A DNA stretch of 44,761 nt from a bacterium (GTDB taxonomy: Bacteria > Bacteroidota > Rhodothermia > Balneolales > M1805). A program made the translations under genes and the position numbers. Under the pieces are notes generated by a model. The model saw nothing but the letters and a program-made list of their open reading frames with translations. It did no database searches and was not told where the DNA came from. Within the stretch, counting starts at the first letter, position 1, and each line of letters starts with the position of its first letter. Location of the stretch: the NCBI GenBank assembly GCA_006226965.1, contig SBGQ01000166.1:1-44761 (forward strand). Reading direction: 5' to 3'. Shown here in pieces: positions 19,963-27,994 of this stretch.

Positions 19963-20018
19963 CCTTACTCCTTACTCCTTACTCCTTACTCCTTACTCCT
20001 TACTCCTTACTCCTTACT
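19963..20018. repeat. Heptanucleotide tandem array CCTTACT x8
   Basis: Eight perfect consecutive copies of CCTTACT ending 5 bp before the stop codon of the minus-strand ABC permease. Read on the minus strand the unit is AGTAAGG, which gives TAA in all frames and a Shine-Dalgarno-like AAGGAG at each junction. It is a different heptamer from the one 270 bp away. Confidence 0.95.
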
Positions 20019-20023
20019 CCTTC

Positions 20024-21385
20024 TCATTTATACAACTTATCATATACAGTCGGACCCTTTTTCGCTAAAAATGCAGGCCAGCGTTTCCAGTCCCAATATG
20101 CCCACCAAACGATAATCGGGATAATTGTCCAAGCCAATTTGTAGTTAGTTAATACACCGAAAATGCCAATCAACAGTATAGTTAATAAAGCGTGACCCAT
20201 TGCACCTGCATTTGAATTTTTATTCATAAACACGTTTTCAACATAAAGGGGCGCCGAATAACTTCCTCTAAATCCGATTGATAAAAGCGGCAGGATACAA
20301 ATCACATAAAAAAGCAGCATGTGCCAGCTTATTTCATAAATCGTGTACATAAGGCCGAAGCTAAGTGCAGCATCTAAGACTAAAATAACACCAATAAGTT
20401 TAAACCAATTTAGAAGCATTTCCTGTCGCGAGCGGCTATATAGTTCTCCAGCAAGCCAGAAATCGCGGTAAAAACCAAAGGTGTTCATAAAGATTTGCAT
20501 CAGAATAAATGCAGGAGAGAGAATCATATACGAATAAATATCCAAAATCTCGGTATTTCCGCGAGCACCGATTCCCAAGCCCACTAATCCTAAAAACAGT
20601 TTTGTTCCAAAAGCAGTAATAAATCCCATTCGGATTCTTGGATTTCGAAGTGTTATCTCTAGCATCAGCTTAACAATTGATGGCGGTTGAGTTGAACTTT
20701 CGGATGAATGACCACCTTCTTGCGACTCTAAAATGGACGCATCAATCCATAAACCGTGAATAAATAAAACCACGAACATGGAAGTATAAACCGGAACCAG
20801 CCAGCTTGTAGAAAGGCTTAAAGTTGAAAAGTGCAGCCATAATAAAAAGGCTAAACCGACTGATGCAACAATGGTAATTACAAGATGCAAGGTGTTCGAA
20901 ATCAGTCTGAAATCCAGACAACGGCGTAGGTTTCTGTCTACTAAAATCCAACAAAAAACAGCTATTGCCATAGCCGGCAAGGGATGCCATGTTAGTGTTT
21001 TAGAAATGGCTGTCATCAAAACAAAAAATAATCCGTAACTGATAAAAAGCGATGAAGTTAAATCGTTGATGAGGTGTCCTAAAGCTCGTTTAGTTGCAGA
21101 AACCGGGTAAATGGTTGCGATAAACCGAGTGCTTCCCTTATACATCGGGAAATAGTTTTTAATGATGAATGAAACAACCGTAAGGAGTAAAAAAACAGCA
21201 GTTACTCTATTGAGCGCGGTATTTCCTAGAGGATTTTTTTCATTGATTTGGTCGAGCAAATAACCGTACAAAACCCCGTAAGCAATGGATAAAAAAATCA
21301 TGATATAACGCAGACCAAGCGCTAATCCATTACTGGAATCCAGAAAAATCTGTTTGAGGCGAAGTTTTAAGATATAACTCAGCAT
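20024..21385 (-). CDS. ABC transporter permease-like polytopic membrane protein
   Basis: A roughly 453-residue integral membrane protein with many hydrophobic segments ('LGLRYIMIFLSIAYGVLYGY', 'VFLLLTVVSFII', 'LSFGLMYTIYEISWHMLLFY', 'LLTILLIGIFGVLTNYKL'). I recognise no specific permease family, but it follows directly after an ABC ATPase gene (4-bp gap), so it is most likely the membrane half of an ABC-2-like exporter. The substrate is unknown. The ATG at 21385 is preferred; a TTG 15 bp upstream would overlap the ATPase stop. The stop codon is followed within 5 bp by an eight-copy heptamer array. Confidence 0.75.
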   Translation of the reverse strand: MLSYILKLRLKQIFLDSSNGLALGLRYIMIFLSIAYGVLYGYLLDQINEKNPLGNTALNRVTAVFLLLTVVSFIIKNYFPMYKGSTRFIATIYPVSATKRALGHLINDLTSSLFISYGLFFVLMTAISKTLTWHPLPAMAIAVFCWILVDRNLRRCLDFRLISNTLHLVITIVASVGLAFLLWLHFSTLSLSTSWLVPVYTSMFVVLFIHGLWIDASILESQEGGHSSESSTQPPSIVKLMLEITLRNPRIRMGFITAFGTKLFLGLVGLGIGARGNTEILDIYSYMILSPAFILMQIFMNTFGFYRDFWLAGELYSRSRQEMLLNWFKLIGVILVLDAALSFGLMYTIYEISWHMLLFYVICILPLLSIGFRGSYSAPLYVENVFMNKNSNAGAMGHALLTILLIGIFGVLTNYKLAWTIIPIIVWWAYWDWKRWPAFLAKKGPTVYDKLYK

Positions 21386-21389
21386 ACGA

Positions 21390-22169
21390 TTAAGCCTCAA
21401 GTAACCAGTTTACGTCTTCCAATGTACGTTCCTGCCCCTGAAGCATTTCGTAGAGTTTGGTTTCCATTTTTTCCAAACCTTGTCCGGTAAAATTAGCTGC
21501 TGAATCCGCAAATACCACATGTTGACCGTTAATCACAATTACATGAGAAACCAGTTTTTCTATCTGATCCAGATTGTGAGAGGAAATGAGCAGCAGTCGT
21601 TGAGGAGTTATCCATGCTTTAAAAAATTGAATCATTCGAGTGGCAGAAACCGGGTCAATTCCTGAAAATGGTTCATCCAATAACAAAATAGTTGGTTTGT
21701 GAAGTAAAGCACTCATTAGGCCCAACTTCTTTTTCATTCCGGTTGAATAGGTTGATGTGCGTTTTTTCATGGAGTCGCGATCATCAAAAAAATAATCGAA
21801 TAAAGATTCTATGCGGAATGTTAAGGTGTCTTTATCCAAACCATATAACAAACCGACCAGCCATAATTGCTCCCAACCTGTGAGTTCTTCCATGAGCGGA
21901 AGTTTTTCGGTGAGAATTCCTAACTGTTGTTTTTGTTCGATTGTAAGAGTGTGCGCATCGCTTCCCAAAACGTGAACATTACCTGAACTCGGTAAGCTCA
22001 AACCGGCTATTAAGTTGATTAAAGTGGATTTTCCCGCACCGTTTTTGCCCAATAAACCATATGTATTTCCGGCTTCTAAACGGAGATTTACCGTAGAAAG
22101 AACTGTTTTCTTTTTGAATGATTTCGTTACATCTGATAACTGAATGAGCGTTTGCTTGAGATTTTCCAT
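21390..22169 (-). CDS. ABC transporter ATP-binding protein
   Basis: An ATPase subunit of about 259 residues with every nucleotide-binding motif: Walker A 'GLLGKNGAGKSTLINLIAGL', signature 'YSTGMKKKLGLMSALL', Walker B 'ILLLDEPFSGIDP' and the switch histidine in 'LLISSHNLDQIE'. The YSTGM form of the signature is common in ABC-2 type exporters. It energises the permease encoded 4 bp downstream. The ATG at 22169 (MENLKQ) is chosen because ABC domains usually start within about ten residues of the first strand; an in-frame ATG at 22277 would add 36 residues with no family resemblance. Confidence 0.9.
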   Translation of the reverse strand: MENLKQTLIQLSDVTKSFKKKTVLSTVNLRLEAGNTYGLLGKNGAGKSTLINLIAGLSLPSSGNVHVLGSDAHTLTIEQKQQLGILTEKLPLMEELTGWEQLWLVGLLYGLDKDTLTFRIESLFDYFFDDRDSMKKRTSTYSTGMKKKLGLMSALLHKPTILLLDEPFSGIDPVSATRMIQFFKAWITPQRLLLISSHNLDQIEKLVSHVIVINGQHVVFADSAANFTGQGLEKMETKLYEMLQGQERTLEDVNWLLEA

Positions 22170-22326
22170 AGACCCGTTATGATTAATTCCGATGGAATAT
22201 ACTGTAAATGCGAAATTTCTGAATGGAGTCAAGCGCTCTAAGTCTAACTGTTCAAGAAAAGTCAACAGGGCTATCATTTTTCAAATATGATTTTAAAAGT
22301 CGGGAGCTGTTTATTAGTTTGTTTAC

Positions 22327-22995
22327 ATGAAAACAGACTTTGATTTACAGCAAAATATCCTCGAAAAAACTGCTGAATTCGTAAAAATATCACTCGAAAA
22401 AGCCGAATCGGGTCACGATTGGTGGCATATTTGGCGCGTTCGAAATACCGCTACTCACATTGCAAAAGCCGAACAGGTAGATCCGTTTTTGGTTGAATTA
22501 TGTGCTTTATTGCATGATATAGGCGATTATAAATTCCATGACGGGGATGAAGAACTCGGGCCCAAACTAATTCGAGAGTTTTTAGAATCCATTCAAACGC
22601 CAAAAAGTATTATTGAAAAAGTTGATGATGTAGTTCGAAATATATCTTTCAAAGGAAGTTTAAATTCTCATGTAGAAAAATCGATTGAGCTGCAAGTTGT
22701 GCAAGATGCCGACCGACTCGATGCGATGGGCGCCATTGGAATAGCCCGTGCTTTTTCTTTCAGTGGTTATATTGGTCAGTCCTTTTACGACCCGAACATT
22801 CCACCGAAACCGGGTCTCAGTAAAGAAGAGTACAAAAAGCGAAAATCGACCTCAATCAATCATTTTTATGAAAAACTCCTTTTGCTGAAAGACGGAATGA
22901 ACACAAAAGCAGGAAGAGCATTAGCCGAAGAGCGCCATCGTTTTATGGAATTGTATCTGGAACAGTTCTATAAAGAATGGGATGGAGAGGGTTAA
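22327..22995 (+). CDS. HD-domain phosphohydrolase (YedJ/YpgQ-like)
   Basis: A 222-residue soluble metal-dependent phosphohydrolase. The HD superfamily metal ligands are visible: His34 in 'HDWWHIWRV', His63-Asp64 in 'CALLHDIGD', and the acidic cluster 'QDADRLDAMGAIGIAR' (Asp127-Asp132). The arrangement and size match the family of E. coli YedJ and B. subtilis YpgQ; YpgQ is reported to release pyrophosphate from nucleotides, but substrates vary in this superfamily and no specific one can be read here. It starts divergently from the ABC ATPase gene and is followed by a membrane protein gene 180 bp downstream that probably has its own promoter. Confidence 0.88.
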   Translation: MKTDFDLQQNILEKTAEFVKISLEKAESGHDWWHIWRVRNTATHIAKAEQVDPFLVELCALLHDIGDYKFHDGDEELGPKLIREFLESIQTPKSIIEKVDDVVRNISFKGSLNSHVEKSIELQVVQDADRLDAMGAIGIARAFSFSGYIGQSFYDPNIPPKPGLSKEEYKKRKSTSINHFYEKLLLLKDGMNTKAGRALAEERHRFMELYLEQFYKEWDGEG

Positions 22996-23142
22996 TCAAG
23001 CAACAAAAAAAGTATTCCAGCCAGTGTTCTCCATTAACGTTTTATGTAAGTGCTACTTCACTATTTATTTGAAATAAATTGATTCAAAACGTCCAATATT
23101 GACAAAATATATAAACTGACCCGCGCTTAATCACTTTGTGCG

Positions 23143-23150
23143 TATCTTTG
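23143..23150 (+). promoter_or_regulatory. Candidate Bacteroidota-type -7 box (TATCTTTG)
   Basis: An exact match to TAnnTTTG, 26 bp upstream of the membrane protein start. No TTG lies at the usual distance upstream, so support is moderate. Confidence 0.35.
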
Positions 23151-23175
23151 GCAAAATTCAAATTTCTACATTCGA

Positions 23176-24144
23176 TTGAACAGCAACCTTTTCATTAAAA
23201 ACATCTGGAATCTTTGTGTTCAAAGATTTTCACTTCGCAAAATAACTTGGGTTGTATTGCTTTTTAGCATTATCGGAGCCGTTTTTTTTCAGATAGAATA
23301 CGTTTATCCACAATTATCAGTGGAACATCCGTATTCAGATGCACTTATTTATCAAAATCTGGCAACCGGCAATCTGCATTTTTTTGGCCCGACACATATT
23401 ACGCATCGAATTGTATTACCGGGCTTAGTTCAAGTAGTTCATAACCTTACTCAAACTCCCGTTCATTATGTATTTGCAGCGTTTAATTTGTTGATGTTGA
23501 TTCTCGTTTTATGGCGAGTGTATCGAACCAAAGACGGATTGACCTGGGCATTTTTTACGTTTTTAGTGCTTTCTCTGCCGGCATTTTGGCGCGGCTTTTT
23601 TCTGCCGATGACGGATGCTTTTTTATGGGGATTTCTAACGCTGTTTTGGTTAGAAGCTGAAAAAACAAAATCAAATCCTTTGGCCTTGTTTTTATTGTTT
23701 TCGGCTGCCTTATTCAGTAAAGAAATTGCCGTTTTGAGTTTGATTTTTATTCCGTTCAGCTCGCTGGAAAACAAAAAAAAGGTGGTTTTATCAACCATTT
23801 TACCCATTATGTGTTGGCTGTTTTTAGAATCTTATTACAGTTCGGGTTCACAATCAAACTATGTATTTCAACCAGAGCGCTGGTTATTCGACATTCAAAA
23901 AAATCTGTCATTAAACCTTATTTGGGCACCAAAATATGTGCTTTCCGGTTTGTCCGGTTTTTTGGTTGCCTATGCTTACCGTTGGTTTATCACCGGAAAA
24001 AAATATGTAGTTGAAATAGCGCCGGAGCTCATTTTACTCACGCTTCTTTTATTAATTGCACCTGAAAACTCGCCTAGAATTTTGTTTTCATTTACCGGTA
24101 TAATGGCACTTCGATTAAGCACAAAAAAAAGCCACCTTCTGTAA
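23176..24144 (+). CDS. Multispanning membrane protein, possibly GT-C glycosyltransferase-like
   Basis: A 322-residue protein with about eight or nine hydrophobic helices. The first predicted loop carries 'EHPYSDALIYQNLATG', an acidic motif after helix 1 that resembles the catalytic loop of GT-C membrane glycosyltransferases, but I cannot assign a family with certainty. The likely start is a TTG at 23176 (NSNLF...); no ATG occurs before the second half of the membrane core, and the frame is open from 23131. The last codons overlap the stem of a terminator that serves the convergent gene. Function unknown; a membrane-bound sugar transferase is a guess. Confidence 0.65.
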   Translation: MNSNLFIKNIWNLCVQRFSLRKITWVVLLFSIIGAVFFQIEYVYPQLSVEHPYSDALIYQNLATGNLHFFGPTHITHRIVLPGLVQVVHNLTQTPVHYVFAAFNLLMLILVLWRVYRTKDGLTWAFFTFLVLSLPAFWRGFFLPMTDAFLWGFLTLFWLEAEKTKSNPLALFLLFSAALFSKEIAVLSLIFIPFSSLENKKKVVLSTILPIMCWLFLESYYSSGSQSNYVFQPERWLFDIQKNLSLNLIWAPKYVLSGLSGFLVAYAYRWFITGKKYVVEIAPELILLTLLLLIAPENSPRILFSFTGIMALRLSTKKSHLL

Positions 24145-24161
24145 TAACAAAAGATGGCTTT
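24128..24161 (-). terminator. Terminator for the minus-strand beta-propeller gene, inside the 3' end of the membrane protein gene
   Basis: An 11-bp stem (24128-24138 with 24151-24161, one mismatch) with a 12-nt loop. On the minus strand it is followed by a run of eight T residues; on the plus strand there is no T tract. Its far arm and T tract encode the last residues of the plus-strand membrane protein. Confidence 0.7.
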
Positions 24162-24187
24162 GTTCTAGGTTGTAACCCGATTAGAAT

Positions 24188-26149
24188 TTATTTGATTAAG
24201 ACCATGGATTTGGTTTGCACCGCGTTACCTGTTTTTAAGGTGTAGAAATAGGTTCCGCTCGATAAATCATCAGCCTGAATCTGGAATTCGTGGTATCCGG
24301 TTCCCAAGTTGGAATGCGTAACAGCTTTCACTTTTTGTCCCAACATGTTGAAAATATCAAGCGATACAAACTCAGCCTGACTTAACGTGAATCCGATTGT
24401 AGTAGATGGGTTAAAGGGATTCGGGAAGTTTTGATTGAGCGTGATGCTGTTCGGGTTTTGAAGTGTTTTCCCGTTTTCAATGGAAGTGTTTAAGTCTTTT
24501 ACACTCAATTTTGCAATAAAACCTGCTTGTGAATTTTCAGGTGAAGTCAAGGTAAAAGGCGCCAAGTCCAGAGTGCCGTTGTAATCACCGAACAGATACA
24601 ACATCCCACCGTCTTCATCAGCGTAGAAAATATCTAAAGGGGTAGTGCGGAAAGGAACTTCTTTACGAGCAATGCGGTCAACACCTTCCGAGCCTGTTCC
24701 TGCTAATTGTTTAACCCATTTGAAGGTTCCTGCAGAATCATACATGGCGATAAACAAGTCGTTTTCGGAATTGGTATTAAGAATAACCGGCTCATCAGTA
24801 TCCATGGCAAAGATGATTTTTTCCGAAAAACTGCCAAGAACATACACGTTTTCGTGGGCATCAGAAGTGACTTTAAAACCCTCCGCAAAACTGAATCCAA
24901 ATTGTTTTGCCCAAATGGCATCACCTTGCAAGTCGTATTTTACCACATACCCGTCAATGGCATCACCTTCTGTATTTAATACGATATCGGAGCCTACAAA
25001 ACTGGCTTCCCCGTTAAATGAGCCCGTAACATAAAACGAACCTTGCTGGGTACTTTCAATATCTAAACCTATTACTTGTTCTCCGGCGCCGATAAAGGAC
25101 GCAAAATACCAATTCCCGTTAACATCCCAGCTCATCACCATGGTGTCGTCTGATCCGGTATCGTTATCCCAACTATCATCCGAGTTCGGAAATTCAATAA
25201 TACCTTCACCAATAGTGGTAATAATGTTCAAATAACCTAAAGTGTCTGTGGAGACTGAGATGCCATTATCATCGTTCGGGGTTCCGAATGTAGTAACTCA
25301 AAAAGGTTGACTTCCGTCTTTATCGAGTGAGGCAATGAAAATATCACTACCGCCAACAGAAGAAACGGTTTCGCCAAAAAGGTTTGTTCCGGAAAAACTC
25401 CCGATTATGTAAGGATAACCTTCACTGTCTAATTCGATATCAGCAACTGTATTTCGGCCGGAAGCTAATGAGGATTCTGAACCCTCGCTGTTACTCTCGC
25501 CACCCATTGCCCATTCGAAGGTGCCGTCTTGGTCGTACTTGGCAACGAATAATTCAATATTAAGCAAAGACTCAGAGCTGCCGGTTAAGGCAAAAACGGA
25601 ATCGCCATCTGCATCACGGAAAGTCATGGAGCGAACAAAACCACCACCGACGTATAGATTATTTTCGGAATCGATGGTCATAGCTAAACCGCCATCAACG
25701 GAAAGATAATCATCGGATAAAACGGCTCCGTTTCCGGTACGAATCCATTCAATTTCGTTATTGGTATTGATTTTAATAAGGTACAAATCATAGCCTTGTG
25801 AACTCTCGTACCAAACCTCGTTTACTTCAATTTTTCCGGTAAAACCACCGGTTATATAGAGATTACCGTTACTGTCTCGAACAGAGCGGCCAATCTGTAC
25901 CACACCATCACCCGAAATATCGTATGCATCGGTAAAGGAATACATTTCGGAAGTGACATTCCCGTTTTTTAGGTTCAATAAATCCATATTCGATGCAAAC
26001 GAGGGTCGGAAAAAGCTTGCATTATTTATTCTGAATTTTAAATTACTAGAGCCAATCGGAAATGCGAAGGCCGATAATTGTTGCTGAACAACAACGGTAA
26101 AGAGTAGAATAAAACTCAGCAGTAGTTTTTTGTTAAGGTTTTTATTCAT
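24188..26149 (-). pseudogene. Secreted SBBP-type beta-propeller protein with sorting domain, interrupted by one in-frame TGA
   Basis: A 654-codon frame, intact apart from a single TGA at 25300-25298 (codon 284). It starts with a signal peptide after a strong GGAGG ribosome site (26154-26158). It consists of SBBP-like repeats ('NLYITGGFTG', 'YVTGSFNGEASFVGSD', 'DGTFEWAMGG', 'GDAIWAKQFG', 'GTFKWVKQLAG') and ends with the sorting domain 'NFPNPFNPSTTIGFTL' to 'QTKSMVLIK'. The frame does not shift: the 22 codons after the TGA read VTTFGTPNDDNGISV... straight into the second half. In each repeat a Trp follows 'DG-x-x-x', and the TGA sits exactly there ('DGSQPF*VTTFGTP'), so TGG to TGA is the simplest explanation. 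Either a recent nonsense mutation, a sequencing error or readthrough. Without the second half the protein would lose its export domain. It lies 15 bp behind lnt. Confidence 0.85.
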
Positions 26150-26164
26150 AGATCCTCCAAAGGA

Positions 26165-27817
26165 TTAAGGTTTTTTTATGACGATTAATACAAAAATGAA
26201 AAGTGCTCCAAGCGTATAGAAATTCGGATTACGCATATAAAAGCTAGAAATGTTACTCAGTACCACTCGAGATACTAAGCTTCCGTTGATAAGCCAAGGA
26301 ATACTGTGGGTGATTTCTCCGAAAGGATTGGTAGTAAACGTAAATCCCATGGGCGAAGATTTCGCAATTGAGCGTCGGTATTCAATACTTCTCATAATGG
26401 AATACCCGACCAATCCGTTTGGCATCGTAGAAAGTACTTTACCGAAATGCGTTTCATTGGCTAAGCCTGCAATAAAATTTGGATTAGCTTTCAATATGGA
26501 TTTTGGATTGGTAAATAATAAATCCCAACAAATAAGCGGTTGAACGCTAGTTATTCGATTGTCTTTAGTTAAAAACTTTAGAAGGCCTTCGTTTTTTCCG
26601 GTGCTAATATGAATCAAATTACCAACTTGAATAGCTGTGTTAGACAAGCTTGGGAAGGTTTCTGCTAAAGGAACTTTTTCCGTGAAGGGCATTGCGTGTT
26701 CTTTTCGATACACATTCAAATCATTCGCAGTAATAGTTCCTTCTAATACATTCCATGCAAACTGAGGAGTTAGAAGTAACGCCGCATTAAACACTTCGTA
26801 ATTTCTGTTTAAATAGTGTTGCAGAGGCGGAATGGGGGCACCTTCTTTAAAAAATTCGATATCAAAACTGCCGCTTAGTACAGCTGTTTCCCACTTTAAT
26901 ACATGGCTGAGTAGGTATTCCTGTACTTGTTTGTTTTCTTTGAATTGAATGGCAACAGCACTTTCCGGCCAAAGAATTAAATCAGGTTTTTGGTTTTGAA
27001 TTACCGAATCTGTAGTAGTTACATAGGTTTGCATAATAGAAACCCAACTACTGTCGGTCGCAGATTTGGGATCCGGATATTCTTCTTGAATAGCCATAAC
27101 CGAAACGGATTTATTCAAACGAGGTTCGTATTCGAGTTTTGAATATCCTAAGTACAAAAGAGGGAGTGCAAAGTGAAGTAAAATTATCCCCGTTTTTAGA
27201 AGTACCTTTGAGTTGCCGAATAACTTAAAACCACTACTATTTTTATTAGTACGAATAAAATGAAGCAAGGCATAAATGGCGATGTTCAGACTAATAATCC
27301 ACGTTGAAATACCTGTATATCCTGTAATGTCGATGTATTGAATTAAGCGCGGGTAAGAAGCCTGGCAAATGGATAAGGTATAAATCGGCATTCCGAATAA
27401 TTGCTCAACAATCCAGTAATCATAGGCTGGCCAAAGAAAGGCAATTGCAAAAAAGCTTCTGGTTAAACCGATACGGTTTTTTAGGAAAAAAATGAGTTGC
27501 AATGGAAAACTGAATAAAACAGCTCCAATCAAAATGACGAAAAATCCGGCGAGCGGGCTATTAATTAAAAAAGTGCCCAGCGCAAAGGTCAAATAAATAG
27601 AAGCGAATAAATAGGAGAGAACAAAGTGAGATAAAAAGGTTTTTCGTGACTCTAATGCTAGAAACAAAGGAAAAAAAGCAGCCCAAGCTGTAAATGCAAA
27701 TGAAAATCTATGCCATTCGTTCACCGAAAGACCCAGTAATACGCCTCCGAGAAGTGTTAAAACACCTGCTCTAATTACACTGATTTCTTTTGTTTGATTA
27801 ACTGTTTGAACGGCCAT
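26165..27817 (-). CDS. lnt: Apolipoprotein N-acyltransferase
   Basis: A 550-residue inner-membrane enzyme that transfers the third acyl chain to the N-terminal cysteine of lipoproteins. The N-terminal half holds about six membrane helices; the periplasmic nitrilase-like domain (about 240-520) carries the predicted triad Glu285 ('LILWPESAVA'), Lys372 ('YRKEHAMPFTEKVP') and Cys430 ('LICWDLLF'), matching Glu267-Lys335-Cys387 of the E. coli enzyme. A last helix closes the protein ('FYTLGALFIFVLIVI'). Length is slightly above the usual 500-520. It is followed after 15 bp by the interrupted beta-propeller gene, so the two may share a transcript. It diverges from the 7TM hybrid kinase across 177 bp. 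Confidence 0.92.
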   Translation of the reverse strand: MAVQTVNQTKEISVIRAGVLTLLGGVLLGLSVNEWHRFSFAFTAWAAFFPLFLALESRKTFLSHFVLSYLFASIYLTFALGTFLINSPLAGFFVILIGAVLFSFPLQLIFFLKNRIGLTRSFFAIAFLWPAYDYWIVEQLFGMPIYTLSICQASYPRLIQYIDITGYTGISTWIISLNIAIYALLHFIRTNKNSSGFKLFGNSKVLLKTGIILLHFALPLLYLGYSKLEYEPRLNKSVSVMAIQEEYPDPKSATDSSWVSIMQTYVTTTDSVIQNQKPDLILWPESAVAIQFKENKQVQEYLLSHVLKWETAVLSGSFDIEFFKEGAPIPPLQHYLNRNYEVFNAALLLTPQFAWNVLEGTITANDLNVYRKEHAMPFTEKVPLAETFPSLSNTAIQVGNLIHISTGKNEGLLKFLTKDNRITSVQPLICWDLLFTNPKSILKANPNFIAGLANETHFGKVLSTMPNGLVGYSIMRSIEYRRSIAKSSPMGFTFTTNPFGEITHSIPWLINGSLVSRVVLSNISSFYMRNPNFYTLGALFIFVLIVIKKP

Positions 27818-27994
27818 TGAACTGCGATAAACGAATTTTTATTCATTGTAAAGTTGATGAGTTTTATCGTTTTAAAAGTGCCAAAAAATGATTCCGGAAT
27901 GCCAAGCTGTATTTCTTTCAACGTAAATGAGCTATTTTGCCGACAGTTGAGTACAATTATTTGAAAACGATTACTCATTGTTTAAATCCATAAA

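Larger units (their letters stand above)
19473..20023. other. Intergenic spacer with two heptanucleotide arrays
   Basis: No gene is supported in this 551-bp stretch. It contains a GATTGCT array and a CCTTACT array (listed separately) separated by about 270 bp of AT-rich sequence in which I see no RNA gene, clear terminator or open reading frame of note. It should hold the promoter of the minus-strand SthA-like gene at its left end; I do not see a convincing box. Confidence 0.6.

Noticed and set aside
19616-20018. CRISPR, origin iterons or phase-variation tract inside a gene
   Set aside because: Units are 7 bp in direct contact without spacers, there is no replication gene nearby, and the arrays lie outside all reading frames.
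25298-25300. TGA as a reassigned Trp codon or selenocysteine
   Set aside because: TGA serves as the normal stop of other genes here, for example the first kinase at 3110-3112, and the position is Trp-like with no cysteine homology or visible insertion element. One isolated case fits mutation or error better.
25231-26149. Frameshift between two halves of the beta-propeller gene
   Set aside because: The second half continues in exactly the same frame, with 22 codons between the stop and the internal TTG; only a stop codon is involved.
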